Positions 18,901 to 25,840 of a stretch of DNA of 64,000 nt are shown piece after piece (within the stretch, counting starts at the first letter, position 1; each line of letters opens with the position of its first letter). The position numbers and the translations under genes were made by a program. The DNA comes from Evansella clarkii (GTDB lineage: Bacteria > Bacillota > Bacilli > Bacillales > Salisediminibacteriaceae), in the NCBI RefSeq assembly GCF_002019695.1, contig NZ_KV917376.1, forward strand, positions 3,128,040 to 3,192,039, written 5' to 3'. The notes beneath the pieces were generated by a model. That model did no database searches. It saw nothing but the letters and a program-made list of their open reading frames with translations, and was not told the origin of the DNA.

Positions 18901-19047
18901 ATTGTTCTTACTGTAAATAGTACATCCATGAATACGGAAAGCGGGACAAGGGAGATGGCTGATCCCCGGTTTCTCGTATTGGCCAGGGACTCATTCAGCC
19001 TCGAGGACTACCGCGGCCTCCGCCAGTTGAGGTTTACTGTTAATTAG
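15931..19047 (+). CDS. GNAT acetyltransferase fused to an ~880-residue beta-rich region of unknown function
   Basis: 1038 residues, unusually large for a GNAT protein. Residues 1-150 are a complete GNAT domain: motif A VRTDYHGRKIGKKLVL (about 87-102) and the C-terminal YKKCGFFWENRDD. The rest lacks signal or membrane segments. From about 215 to 430 there are strand-rich modules like NEW3/Ig-type sandwiches (NKAVFHIENYTDGPLKIEI; KTVPVKFFLKKPAFINADI). From about 440 on, long aromatic-rich strands (WWNPWVGGISFGLEG, FDQFRNEWKGIRLTTRVED) recall carbohydrate-active super-sandwich folds; this is inference. GGGGCGGAG precedes the ATG. A metal-dependent hydrolase gene follows after 15 bp. Confidence 0.8.
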   Translation: MKETREIVIKDFTPEMAATVADMWNRSREGWGGHGDIKTKEQVQNEQGNSTNLHTYIAIDGEEAVGYCGLSEYRDDTGALYIPLLNVRTDYHGRKIGKKLVLTALKETINRKWPRLDLYTWPGNTKAVPLYKKCGFFWENRDDTVHLMNFLPMVLNTEAFADFFRSADWYSDSVREISTEPDGRKSGDFELYDYHWEKDGRILHVAVEKTGRGISAVKTENYSIEMKLDSHTVIHGKNNKAVFHIENYTDGPLKIEITGKDDRNISFPLSLKETAGEKAVIEGSFTAEDSGEEQGDRKTHPAVTAEVLINGEKIVFKTGVLPLPPVNMTGKLSGRFTKTGAWENAFIELGNNCPEAVQLKFTLPEMEEVEFREKNYEVRLEKKEKKTVPVKFFLKKPAFINADIPAVVETEAGDTLTCSGRAAFAFNSPGSRISGECSKYYHLFSGLVHVALSKESNTLIYERGRSNKSDYSFSYPKLGKPFSEEFSIMKPAKVRFYSDEWKNALELTYLSRDFPGAALTRCIELTGDGLLNHFYRLENRGLEKLNSLQLQQTVNFPLIGTYIPYRGKIVFNDSSYNSEVNIWEEKDITGNWLFSDAENENSSLIWNEELPLHFQNWFRHYFEEALPELRPGQSAESKPLVFGQRVFSAAEEVLEFAGGRKDNAVSLPEKVYSLEVDGGNPFVSGKAGIKFSSAVTRSAETELFVYTNGGDKKQKHASFYKGEEENWSSLETEVPVPSGGPQILPVTVEGKMDSQHIAERLLLFPEEEATIKTEEIIENGKNVFLVNNGVFTMKAAPDFYPCIYSLHDGETEWLDSSFPEAHPKSWWNPWVGGISFGLEGLIQRRISQMPSEAVFITCFDQFRNEWKGIRLTTRVEDHEEFAGLVLHQYAVTRPGAPLLSLFTEIEQNTGRHFYGKHLRTFMNINKGRRAGELTVSVNEGGKKKLFSHHRHEADISQLDDCIFEKKDGSYSLHYVPDIKSLQLELFMNEDIVLTVNSTSMNTESGTREMADPRFLVLARDSFSLEDYRGLRQLRFTVN

Positions 19048-19062
19048 AAAGGAACGATCATC

Positions 19063-19938
19063 TTGAAAATCATTGACGCACATATTCATCTGTCACATAT
19101 AAATTCCTTTCATAATACAGCGAAAAATATCTCCCGTCTTGATTATTCCGTCCGGGGGCTTCAGCGGGAAATGAAAGAAAACAACATTGTACTCGGAATA
19201 GGGATGGGGCTTCGTGAAATTGAGGGAGGGGAAGGGTTTCCTGACTCCCTTCCTCCTACTCCTATGGGGCTGGATCTGATGAAAGAGCCTCTGGAGGAAG
19301 TGGTCTTCTGCGCGGGGGTGAACCCTTACCGCCTTGGCAGGCAGGAGCTGCAAAACCTGGAGAAGGAGCTGCTTAAGCCGGAGGTTGTGGGCATTAAGAT
19401 TTATCTCGGTTACTACCCTTTCTATGCATATGATAAAGTTTATGAACCTGTTTATGAACTGGCCAGGGATTACCGTGTCCCTGTCGTTTTTCACACAGGC
19501 GATACATATTCCGAGCGGGGGCTGCTGAAATACGCGCACCCCCTCACCCTTGATGAAGTTGCCGTGCGCCACCGTGAGGTTACTTTCGTTATGGCCCATT
19601 TCGGTGATCCGTGGATGCTCGATGCGGCGGAAGTCGTTTATAAAAACCGTAATATGTTTGCGGATTTATCAGGGTTAATTGTAGGCGATCATAAAGAAGT
19701 AAAACGAATTATGGGAACAGAGCATTTTTTTGATCATTTTAAGCATGCTCTCGCTTTTTGTGATCATTACGAGAAGTTTATGTTCGGTACCGACTGGCCG
19801 CTCGTAAAGATGGAGCCTTATATTGATTTTATAAGGAAACACCTCCCGGAAAGAACGTGGGAGGACGTCTTCTTTCATACTGCGGTTCGTGTCTTCCCGA
19901 AAATACGCAGCAGAGTGGGAGGAAGACACAGAAGATGA
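19063..19938 (+). CDS. Amidohydrolase-2 family metal-dependent hydrolase
   Basis: 291 residues, a TIM-barrel amidohydrolase (ACMSD-like). The metal-site pattern is complete: DAHIHLS at the N-terminus (His-x-His), FHTGD, MAHFGDPW and the catalytic Asp in FGTDWPL. The substrate is unknown. It has a TTG start with AAAGGAACG and lies 15 bp after the GNAT fusion, so the pair is almost surely one operon and may act on the same compound. The last ~10 residues (RSRVGGRHRR) are basic and atypical, ending about 30 bp before a dispersed repeat; a recent C-terminal alteration is possible. Confidence 0.85.
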   Translation: MKIIDAHIHLSHINSFHNTAKNISRLDYSVRGLQREMKENNIVLGIGMGLREIEGGEGFPDSLPPTPMGLDLMKEPLEEVVFCAGVNPYRLGRQELQNLEKELLKPEVVGIKIYLGYYPFYAYDKVYEPVYELARDYRVPVVFHTGDTYSERGLLKYAHPLTLDEVAVRHREVTFVMAHFGDPWMLDAAEVVYKNRNMFADLSGLIVGDHKEVKRIMGTEHFFDHFKHALAFCDHYEKFMFGTDWPLVKMEPYIDFIRKHLPERTWEDVFFHTAVRVFPKIRSRVGGRHRR

Positions 19939-19967
19939 TGTTTGTCTCGTTTGCGCAGTTTTTCGAG

Positions 19968-20125
19968 TTTATCCCGATGTAACCGTCCGTAAAACTCCCG
20001 CCTCAAAACATGAGTGGAAGCGAAGGTGTTTAGGCGGAAGATAACGGACGCTAACATCCCGATTGGTTCAACTAACAATCAGTGGGGGATGAATAAAACC
20101 CCCACTGATTGAAGGTTCACTTTAT
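19968..20125. repeat. Dispersed repeat, copy A (direct repeat flanking 20122-20505)
   Basis: 158 bp from TTTATCCCGATGTAACCGTC to GGTTCACTTTAT. It includes CTCAAAACATGAGTGGAAGC and GATTGGTTCAACTAACAA, and ends in a perfect hairpin, AATCAGTGGGGG / CCCCCACTGATT. Copy B at 20542-20673 is in the same orientation, and a short remnant lies at 25717-25764. The TAA stop of the minus-strand gene at 20122 lies inside this copy. Confidence 0.85.
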
Positions 20126-20505
20126 GGAACAGGCTGTTTTCCGTGATGTTCATCTATGCCGGTAAACAGCCTGACAATTCGTTTGCTCACCTGATTTTTC
20201 AGGTGGACATTCAAATATTTTGCGGTAAGGACATAGCCCCGGAAAAAGATAGTATATTCGGAGAAAGTATCATCTTTGCTGTTCAGCTGCACTTTAAGCC
20301 CGTATTCCTTCATCTTCGCTTTTACGGAGAAAAGCTCTTTGCTGAGTCTGCTGATATTCTGTTCAAGAAGGCGGATGTAAGGGTCTTTCAGCTTCATCGG
20401 TGACTTGCTTATGGCGGCCAGATCCCTTTCCAGCACTTTCCGGGCAAGCTCGGACAAAATGTATGACTCGGTTATGTATTCTTCTTCAGCCGTAAGTTTG
20501 GCCAT
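20122..20505 (-). CDS. Small helical YhjD-like protein between direct repeats
   Basis: 127 residues, soluble and mostly helical, with no catalytic motif. Blocks such as VLERDLAAI, SPMKLKDPYIRLLEQN and KDDTFSEYTIFFRGY recall, from memory, the uncharacterised Bacillus YhjD family. The ATG at 20505 follows AAAGGAGTGG. The open frame extends to 20637 only because it runs into repeat copy B and is not taken as coding. The gene sits exactly between two direct copies of a dispersed repeat, and its stop lies in copy A, suggesting that repeat and gene move or duplicate together. Confidence 0.75.
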   Translation of the reverse strand: MAKLTAEEEYITESYILSELARKVLERDLAAISKSPMKLKDPYIRLLEQNISRLSKELFSVKAKMKEYGLKVQLNSKDDTFSEYTIFFRGYVLTAKYLNVHLKNQVSKRIVRLFTGIDEHHGKQPVP

Positions 20506-20541
20506 TTCTGTCCACTCCTTTACATGAAAACGAGGTATGAT

Positions 20542-20673
20542 TTTATCCCGGTGTAACCGTCCGTATAACTCCCTCCTCAAAACATGAGTGGAAGCGAAGA
20601 TGTATAGGCGGGAGTTAACGATTGGTTCAACTAACAACCAGTGGGCCCACCCTTGATGAAAGGTTCACTTTAT
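20542..20673. repeat. Dispersed repeat, copy B
   Basis: 132 bp, same orientation as copy A. It starts TTTATCCCGGTGTAACCGTC and ends GGTTCACTTTAT. It lacks about 15 bp (GGACGCTAACATCCC of copy A), and its terminal hairpin is eroded to ACCAGTGGGCCCACCCTTGAT. The 365-bp gap up to the scdA gene otherwise holds only a long AT-rich imperfect hairpin (TCAGGGAA / TTCCCTGA) and the scdA terminator. Confidence 0.85.
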
Positions 20674-20814
20674 GTTGTGAAATTTAAAGGAAGCTTATTA
20701 CTCAGGGAAAATAATTTTTCGAACGTGTGTTCTTATTTTTATTTTACTTCTTCCCTGAAAATAGTCAAGAAAAACCAGAAATAAAATTAAGCCCATGACC
20801 GAAATATTAAGTAA

Positions 20815-20846
20815 CAAAAAAGTTCAGGGGAGATCCCCTGAACTTT
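20815..20846 (-). terminator. Terminator of scdA
   Basis: AAAGTTCAGGGG / CCCCTGAACTTT perfect 12-bp stem with a 4-nt loop; the minus strand continues into TTTTT. Confidence 0.9.
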
Positions 20847-20870
20847 GAAAAACAGTGATTCATTCAGATT

Positions 20871-21581
20871 TTACGCTTCTTCCTCAAGGCGAGGGAAGAG
20901 GATATTGTTTTCAAGGTGGACATGCTGGAACATATCACTTTCCAGTTCTTCGAGGCGTTTATAGGTCATGCGGTAAGTTGTACATGCGTCTGGCGGGAGT
21001 GTAAAATCAGAAGTAATCTCCCGGATATCCCGAAGCAGCGTGCCTGCATGGTCATGTTCAGATTCCAGCTCATCGATCTGGCTTAATGCAGCATCTCGTT
21101 CCGTCTGACCTCTTACAGCTTCATACTCTCTGATAGCAGGGAAGATATTTTGTTCTTCCTTCAGTAAGTGATGTTCAAGTTCGGTTTTCAGTTCATGGAA
21201 TGTACGGTGGAGATTAGCCAGCTCAGGGTGCGACCCACCGTGCACACGGAAGATTTTAGTTACGTAAAAACTAAGATCAGGCAGTTCGTTAACGAGATAA
21301 TGGTGATGGCGGTGGATAATATGATCAACCAGTTCCCCGTATGGTTTAGTAGTCCAGTCTTCGCTGTCTGAGGATTTCATTTCGTCAGCTTTTTTATAGA
21401 GATCTGAAAGTTCAGCCAGAAGCTGCTGTTCGTCCACTCCTTTTTCAGTTGCAGCTTCATGAAGGGGACGGTTGCCGCCGCAGCAGAAATCTATTTTGTG
21501 CCGTTTAAATAACTCATCTGAACGGGGAACCTTAATCACCAGCTCCCGTACTTTTGTATCTCTTGTAAAAACTTGTTCCAT
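20871..21581 (-). CDS. scdA: Iron-sulfur cluster repair di-iron protein ScdA/RIC (YtfE family)
   Basis: 236 residues. The N-terminal ScdA/DUF542 domain carries the diagnostic IDFCCGG motif (Cys33-Cys34). The hemerythrin-like domain has the expected His/Glu metal ligands in HHHYLV, HPELANLH, LEHHLLKEE, ESEHDHAG and HVHLENN. It repairs iron-sulfur clusters damaged by nitric oxide or oxidants. The ATG at 21581 follows a perfect GGAGG; the longer open frame to 21680 includes the promoter and is rejected. An Fnr-type box at -41.5 indicates induction under oxygen limitation or nitrosative stress. Confidence 0.93.
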   Translation of the reverse strand: MEQVFTRDTKVRELVIKVPRSDELFKRHKIDFCCGGNRPLHEAATEKGVDEQQLLAELSDLYKKADEMKSSDSEDWTTKPYGELVDHIIHRHHHYLVNELPDLSFYVTKIFRVHGGSHPELANLHRTFHELKTELEHHLLKEEQNIFPAIREYEAVRGQTERDAALSQIDELESEHDHAGTLLRDIREITSDFTLPPDACTTYRMTYKRLEELESDMFQHVHLENNILFPRLEEEA

Positions 21582-21611
21582 TGTAATTCCTCCTTCTGTT
21601 ATGCTGTTTTT

Positions 21612-21654
21612 ATCATACGATTTACGGGAAGACTTGTAAGTGATATGGCTCACT
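21612..21654 (-). promoter_or_regulatory. Fnr/CRP-type class II promoter of scdA
   Basis: The box AGTGA-N6-TCACT (21639-21654) is a perfect inverted repeat matching the B. subtilis Fnr consensus TGTGA-N6-TCAC(A/T) except for its first base. A -10 TATGAT lies at 21617-21612. With transcription starting about 7 bp after it (near 21605), the box centre (21646.5) falls at -41.5, the position used by Fnr activators in place of a -35 element. Confidence 0.75.
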
Positions 21655-21762
21655 AACGTGAAAAAAGTGATTTTGCTCAATGGGAGAAAAGAGGCTCCTT
21701 TCGAAAGTATATCTGTCGAAGGAAGAGCTGGAAATTAATTCAAGAAAATAGGAGTAGTGTTT

Positions 21763-22563
21763 ATGAAAAAATTATCAGTCTCATTTACTATGTTTATCAG
21801 CTTATCAGTGCTCCTCGCAGCATGCGGGGATAACAACGGAAATCAGGAAAACTTTACCGAGGGCAATAACGATAATCTTGCTACACCTCCAGCGGAAAAC
21901 GAAGATCCTCAGGATGAGGGAAATCCAGCGGAGGAGCTTCCACTGGAACGAGCGGAAGCACCTGACGATTACCCGCAGTTTAACGAAGAAGCAGCGGACT
22001 CAGAAGAGGTGATTGTCCATACGAATATGGGGGAAATTCATCTTCGCTTGTTCCCGCAATTTGCGCCTCTTGCAGTGGAGAACTTTCTTACTCTTAGCGA
22101 AGATGGATTTTATGACGGTGTAACCTTCCACCGGATTCTTGACGGGTTTATGATTCAGGGCGGCGATCCAACCGGCAGCGGAATGGGAGGAGAAAGTATT
22201 TATGATGGTCCTTTTGAAGATGAATTTACTACTGCTTTAGCTCATTTCCGTGGTGCTCTATCTATGGCGAACAGCGGGCCGAATACAAACTCCAGCCAGT
22301 TCTTTATTGTCCAGGCTGATGAAGAAGATTTATCTGAAGAATATTTTGAAATGCTTGAAGAAGAAGGCATGGTCTTCCCGGAAGAAACGGTGGAAAGATA
22401 TCTGGAAGTCGGCGGAACACCGCATCTGGACTTCGGCCATACAGTTTTTGGACATGTTATTGACGGAATGGATGTTGTGGATGAGATCGCTGCAGTTGAA
22501 ACGGACCAGCAGGGGCGTCCGGAAGAAGAGGTAATTATTGAATCTGTGGAAATACTTGATTAA
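21763..22563 (+). CDS. Lipoprotein peptidyl-prolyl cis-trans isomerase (cyclophilin type)
   Basis: 266 residues. Signal peptide with lipobox LAAC, lipidated Cys21. A very acidic Asn/Glu/Pro linker (about 22-75) precedes the cyclophilin domain, with the hallmarks VTFHRILDGFMIQGGDPTG (catalytic Arg in FHRI), SMANSGPNTNSSQFFI and LDFGHTVFGHV. It folds exported proteins at the outer membrane face. An insertion of about 25 acidic residues (DEEDLSEEYFEMLEEEG) interrupts the fold between these motifs. Start ATG 21763 with AGGAG; the GTG two codons upstream is rejected. The acidity is consistent with a salt-tolerant host. Confidence 0.92.
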   Translation: MKKLSVSFTMFISLSVLLAACGDNNGNQENFTEGNNDNLATPPAENEDPQDEGNPAEELPLERAEAPDDYPQFNEEAADSEEVIVHTNMGEIHLRLFPQFAPLAVENFLTLSEDGFYDGVTFHRILDGFMIQGGDPTGSGMGGESIYDGPFEDEFTTALAHFRGALSMANSGPNTNSSQFFIVQADEEDLSEEYFEMLEEEGMVFPEETVERYLEVGGTPHLDFGHTVFGHVIDGMDVVDEIAAVETDQQGRPEEEVIIESVEILD

Positions 22564-22569
22564 AGAAAA

Positions 22570-22603
22570 AAACTCCTTCGCTGTCTGGTGAAGGAGTTTT
22601 TTT
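22570..22603 (+). terminator. Terminator of the cyclophilin gene
   Basis: AAACTCCTTC / GAAGGAGTTT perfect 10-bp stem, then seven T residues. Confidence 0.92.
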
Positions 22604-22658
22604 CTTTGATTTAAACAAGAGCATATGTACAAGCCATCTGCTCTCTATGTACCGTTAA

Positions 22659-22838
22659 TCAATCGCGGAATGCGTAGTAAACCATAAGAATAATTGTCGC
22701 AAACGCTACTATTACAAAAGGCCCTTCCATTAAAGAAGAAGTCTCAGGTGTTTGCTGTTCTGCCGCAAACACTGCTGTAAGTGGTGCGAAAAAAAGTAAT
22801 AATGCAAATAGTGCTGCAGATACAATGCGTTTCATCAT
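22659..22838 (-). CDS. Small exported/membrane protein
   Basis: 59 residues. A signal-peptide-like N-terminus (MMKRIVSAALFALLLFFAPL) with probable cleavage after AVFA is followed by a short polar segment and one C-terminal membrane helix (FVIVAFATIILMVYYAF) ending RD. It has a perfect AGGAGG 10 bp before the ATG at 22838. The longer open frame upstream lacks a start signal. Not recognised; a small single-pass membrane peptide. Confidence 0.75.
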   Translation of the reverse strand: MMKRIVSAALFALLLFFAPLTAVFAAEQQTPETSSLMEGPFVIVAFATIILMVYYAFRD

Positions 22839-23031
22839 ATTATCAGACCTCCTAACCTTCCATACTCCTCCTATATTATAGATGGCTTTTCCTTTTCCTG
22901 CAATTAAAAGTGTTATAAATAATTTAACCGTTATCAAGGGAGATGAAACGCTTCCCGTTAAAATTGGTTCAGAGAAAACGCTCATTAGGAACAGTTTGCT
23001 CGGTTTATTTTCAGAAAAATCGGGAAAAGTA

Positions 23032-23089
23032 GTGACAACATCATAAAACTGTTATATAATATAAGTAACAAAACAGTTCTGTTTGTAAC
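23032..23089 (+). promoter_or_regulatory. SigA-type promoter with overlapping dyad upstream of yhfH
   Basis: -35 GTGACA (23032-23037), 17-bp spacer, -10 TATAAT (23055-23060). Just downstream lies a near-palindrome, GTAACAAAACAG / CTGTTTGTAAC (23065-23089), placed where a repressor could block the transcription start. GTAACAGATT (23084) recurs inverted as AATCTGTTAC about 100 bp further on. The leader to yhfH is about 165 nt. The rest of the 393-bp gap 22839-23231 shows no gene. Confidence 0.6.
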
Positions 23090-23231
23090 AGATTGGGCGT
23101 TTCTTTAAAGGGGAAGTAATACAGAAAAGGCTTATTCCGCTAAATCTTTTTGATTGTCCTATTATAAAGGGATGTAAAATTAAATCTGTTACAGTACAAA
23201 AAAACTACCAGTATTATATGGAGGGATTACA

Positions 23232-23363
23232 ATGATAATGTCCAGTACAGAGTTTTTCAGAAATCTGCCGCCGAAGGAATGCGCGAAATGCGGAGACAAA
23301 ATCGACGAGATGCATGATTGTTATTCCCATAAATGTACAGAATGTGAAAGCGAGATCTACTAA
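23232..23363 (+). CDS. yhfH: YhfH-like zinc-ribbon mini-protein
   Basis: 43 residues. Four Cys residues form two knuckles, CAKCGDKI and CTECESEI, around EMHDCYSHK, matching the YhfH family of Bacillus (FF.LPPKEC..CG). It is probably a zinc-binding mini-protein of unknown role. GGAGGG lies 6 bp before the ATG. A long leader and a dyad at the promoter point to regulated expression. A strong terminator follows at once, so it is monocistronic. Confidence 0.85.
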   Translation: MIMSSTEFFRNLPPKECAKCGDKIDEMHDCYSHKCTECESEIY

Positions 23364-23366
23364 GTA

Positions 23367-23405
23367 AAATGCCTGTTTCCCTGAAGAGGGAAACGGGCAT
23401 TTTTT
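23367..23405 (+). terminator. Terminator of yhfH
   Basis: AAATGCCTGTTTCCCT / AGGGAAACGGGCATTT, a 16-bp stem with one G-T pair and a GAAG-type loop, then a T-run. Confidence 0.92.
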
Positions 23406-23529
23406 AGTAGAGATCTCTGGCGGCAGAACAATCCCACAGAGGAATATAAGAAGACCCGATAAATAAAACAGGAATATCCAGCAGTATTAGAGAAAGATAA
23501 CAAGGAGAGAAATCTGGGGAGGATTAATT

Positions 23530-24312
23530 ATGATCGTAAAAGAAACTGCAAAATATTTTATTCTGATTGAGCAGCATTATCATGCAGAAATTTCCGGAGA
23601 GTTAGCAAATAAATGGAGAAAAGATTATTTTCTGGGGGCAGATAAGAGGGGATCTGTAGAACTGGCCATTCGAATGCATGACTGGTGCTGGCAGAAACTA
23701 GATAAGAAGCCGGTGTTTCTGACAAAAGAAAAACAGCCTGCTTCTTTTACTGATTATCCTCTAAATGAAAAAATAGTGGCCTACACGGAAGGGATAGAAT
23801 TTATGAAGGAGCGGGATGAGTATGCGGCCCTCCTTATCAGCAGCCATTATTCCAGCTTTTTTAACGGAAAGAGCGGAAAAAAGGAAACAAAATTCCGTAC
23901 GGAGGAAGAAGGCCGGCAGAATGAACTGAAACAAAAGCTTGGAGTAGAAAACCATGCAATGAAAGAGTTTCAGTTTCACTTTGATTTGCTGCAGTTGTGC
24001 GATAACTTATCTCTTTATTTGTGCATGAATAAATGGGGTGCCTCAAAAGATGAAGAAATTTCCTGGTTCCGTAAAGGATTTCCACAAAAGTTTACCCCGT
24101 TAAATAATGAGAAGCTTTATGGAGAATGGGAATCAGAGGGCAAAGTTATTCTGGAGCCTTTCCCATTTAGTATGCAGACAGTTGATGTAACGATTCCTTA
24201 TAAAAAGATTTCCAAAGGGGAGCATACTTCAGAATCATTACTTGAAGAATACCAAAACACAGAGTATACGTACCAAGACATAAAGATTCAACCGAAAATT
24301 AATTTTACGTAA
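23530..24312 (+). CDS. DUF3891 family protein
   Basis: 260 residues, soluble. HYHAEISGELANKW at the N-terminus, AIRMHDWCW, LISSHYSSFF and FDLLQLCDNLSLYLC form the conserved His/Asp pattern of DUF3891. These spaced His/Asp residues in helices suggest an HD-domain-like metal site; that is inference and no activity is known to me. It stands alone between two hairpin-bounded gaps; AGGA and GGGGAGG lie upstream of the ATG. Confidence 0.75.
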   Translation: MIVKETAKYFILIEQHYHAEISGELANKWRKDYFLGADKRGSVELAIRMHDWCWQKLDKKPVFLTKEKQPASFTDYPLNEKIVAYTEGIEFMKERDEYAALLISSHYSSFFNGKSGKKETKFRTEEEGRQNELKQKLGVENHAMKEFQFHFDLLQLCDNLSLYLCMNKWGASKDEEISWFRKGFPQKFTPLNNEKLYGEWESEGKVILEPFPFSMQTVDVTIPYKKISKGEHTSESLLEEYQNTEYTYQDIKIQPKINFT

Positions 24313-24407
24313 AGCCGATTTAGCTTCATATATTTTCGGCTGGCTCTGATCTTTGGTAGAATAGAGAATTACCAGTACTGGGGAAAGGAAAACAGAGGTG
24401 AACACAA

Positions 24408-25052
24408 ATGAAAAAAACTGTAATAAGCAACGGAGAAAATTGGGTGAAGACTATCTTTGCCGGGGATTCCACCGGGCATGACTGGTATCATACTGACAGA
24501 GTGCGGAAAAATGCAGTACATATAGCTCAAAAAGAAGGGGGGGACATTTTTATCTGCGAAATGGCAGCACTCCTGCATGATGCAGCAGATGAAAAGTTCA
24601 ATGAAAGCGAAGCTTCGGGACTTGAAAAAGTATCCAGCTGGCTGGACAGCCAGGAGATAACCTCAGAGGAGAAGGAAACCGTTCTTGAAGTAATCCGCAC
24701 TGTTTCCTATAAAGGCGGAAATAACCAGGACCCTGTATCAATAGAGGGGAAGATTGTTCAGGATGCAGACCGTCTTGATGCCCTTGGAGCTGTAGGAATT
24801 GCAAGGACATTTATGTATGCGGGAGCAAAAGGAGATCCGATGCACCTGCCGGAAGAGAGACCGAGAGAGCAGATGACTAAAGAAGAATACAGACAGGGGC
24901 GCTCCACTGCCGTAAACCATTTCTATGAAAAGCTGCTAAAACTGAAAGATTTAATGAAAACAGAAACAGGCAGGGAGCTTGCAGAAGAGAGGCACGAATA
25001 TTTAAAAGCATTTCTGCACCAGTTTAAAGAAGAGTGGGCCGGGAACAGGTAA
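24408..25052 (+). CDS. HD-domain phosphohydrolase, YpgQ/YedJ-like
   Basis: 214 residues. HD metal motif: HDWYHTDRV near residue 25, then ALLHDAAD (the HD pair) and the distal Asp in QDADRLDALG. VSYKGG, PREQMTKEE and AVNHFYEKLLKLKD are typical of the YpgQ group, whose B. subtilis member is a nucleotide phosphohydrolase. GAGGTGA lies 7 bp before the ATG. The DUF3891 gene upstream also has an HD-like pattern, but the 95-bp gap with a hairpin makes cotranscription uncertain. Confidence 0.88.
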   Translation: MKKTVISNGENWVKTIFAGDSTGHDWYHTDRVRKNAVHIAQKEGGDIFICEMAALLHDAADEKFNESEASGLEKVSSWLDSQEITSEEKETVLEVIRTVSYKGGNNQDPVSIEGKIVQDADRLDALGAVGIARTFMYAGAKGDPMHLPEERPREQMTKEEYRQGRSTAVNHFYEKLLKLKDLMKTETGRELAEERHEYLKAFLHQFKEEWAGNR

Positions 25053-25156
25053 GTGGCCTTTAGATGATTGGAAACCAGAGTAAAAGGGAATATATATTAA
25101 GCAGGATCTGAAGAATTTCTGAATCCTGTTGTACGTAATTTCGAAAGGGTGAAAGA

Positions 25157-25681
25157 ATGAAACTGTCGGACAAAAAAGTATTAACAGTCGTTGACCATGA
25201 ATTTGAAGATTCTGAGCTGATTTATCCTCACTACCGGCTTCAGGAAGAAGGAGCCATTGCCCATATTGCAGGAAAAGAGGCAGGGGTGGTCTATAAAGGG
25301 AAAAACGGTGTTCCCGTTGTTTCGGATTACAGCTTTGATCAGATAAATATAGAAGATTACGATGTATTATTAGTTCCCGGAGGCTGGGCACCGGATAAAC
25401 TGAGACGGTACGATGAAGTGCTTGATTTTGTGAAATACATGGACAGGAACGAAAGAATTATCGGCCAGATCTGCCATGCGGGGTGGGTCCTTATTTCCGC
25501 CGGGATTCTGAAAGGGAGAAAGGTGACGAGTACACCTGGAATTAAAGATGATATGGTTAATGCAGGAGCAGAATGGCATAACGAGGAAGTCGTGATTGAC
25601 GGGCATCTCATTTCCAGCAGAAGGCCGCCGGATCTGCCGGCATACGGTAAAGCGCTGGCTGAAAAATTGGCAGGCAAATAA
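25157..25681 (+). CDS. DJ-1/PfpI family protein (YfkM/YraA-like)
   Basis: 174 residues. Class I glutamine-amidotransferase-like fold with the nucleophile elbow GQICHAGW (Cys106 followed by His) and the acidic partner in DHEFEDSEL. Ends in SRRPPDLPAYGKALAEKL, typical of the YfkM/YraA general stress proteins. Roles proposed for the family are protein repair/deglycation or proteolysis; which one holds here is open. AAAGGGTG precedes the ATG. Monocistronic, with a strong terminator. Confidence 0.9.
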   Translation: MKLSDKKVLTVVDHEFEDSELIYPHYRLQEEGAIAHIAGKEAGVVYKGKNGVPVVSDYSFDQINIEDYDVLLVPGGWAPDKLRRYDEVLDFVKYMDRNERIIGQICHAGWVLISAGILKGRKVTSTPGIKDDMVNAGAEWHNEEVVIDGHLISSRRPPDLPAYGKALAEKLAGK

Positions 25682-25689
25682 TTCAGGAA

Positions 25690-25720
25690 ATCAGGCACCT
25701 TAATAAGGTGTCTGATTTTT
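25690..25720 (+). terminator. Terminator of the DJ-1 gene
   Basis: ATCAGGCACCTTA / TAAGGTGTCTGAT, 13-bp stem with one G-T pair and a minimal loop, then TTTT. Confidence 0.88.
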
Positions 25721-25764
25721 ATCCTCTTGTAATCATCCGTACAACTCTCACCTGAAAAATGAAG
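25717..25764. repeat. Truncated remnant of the repeat family at 19968/20542
   Basis: TTTTATCCTCTTGTAATCAT then CCGTACAACTCTCACCTGAAAA aligns with the first ~48 bp of copies A and B (TTTATCCCGGTGTAACCGTC, CCGTATAACTCCC...). The rest is missing. Confidence 0.6.
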
Positions 25765-25840
25765 CTCCCCTAATATCAGGGTGGAACAGCCTTCCATAAA
25801 TGGTGTATTATAAGGTATTATAAAATTTATTTAAAATGAT

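Noticed and set aside
20506-20637. N-terminal extension of the YhjD-like gene
   Set aside because: It is translation of repeat copy B; the ATG at 20505 has AAAGGAGTGG.
21582-21680. N-terminal extension of ScdA
   Set aside because: This stretch contains the Fnr box and -10 element; the ScdA domain starts at the ATG at 21581 with GGAGG.
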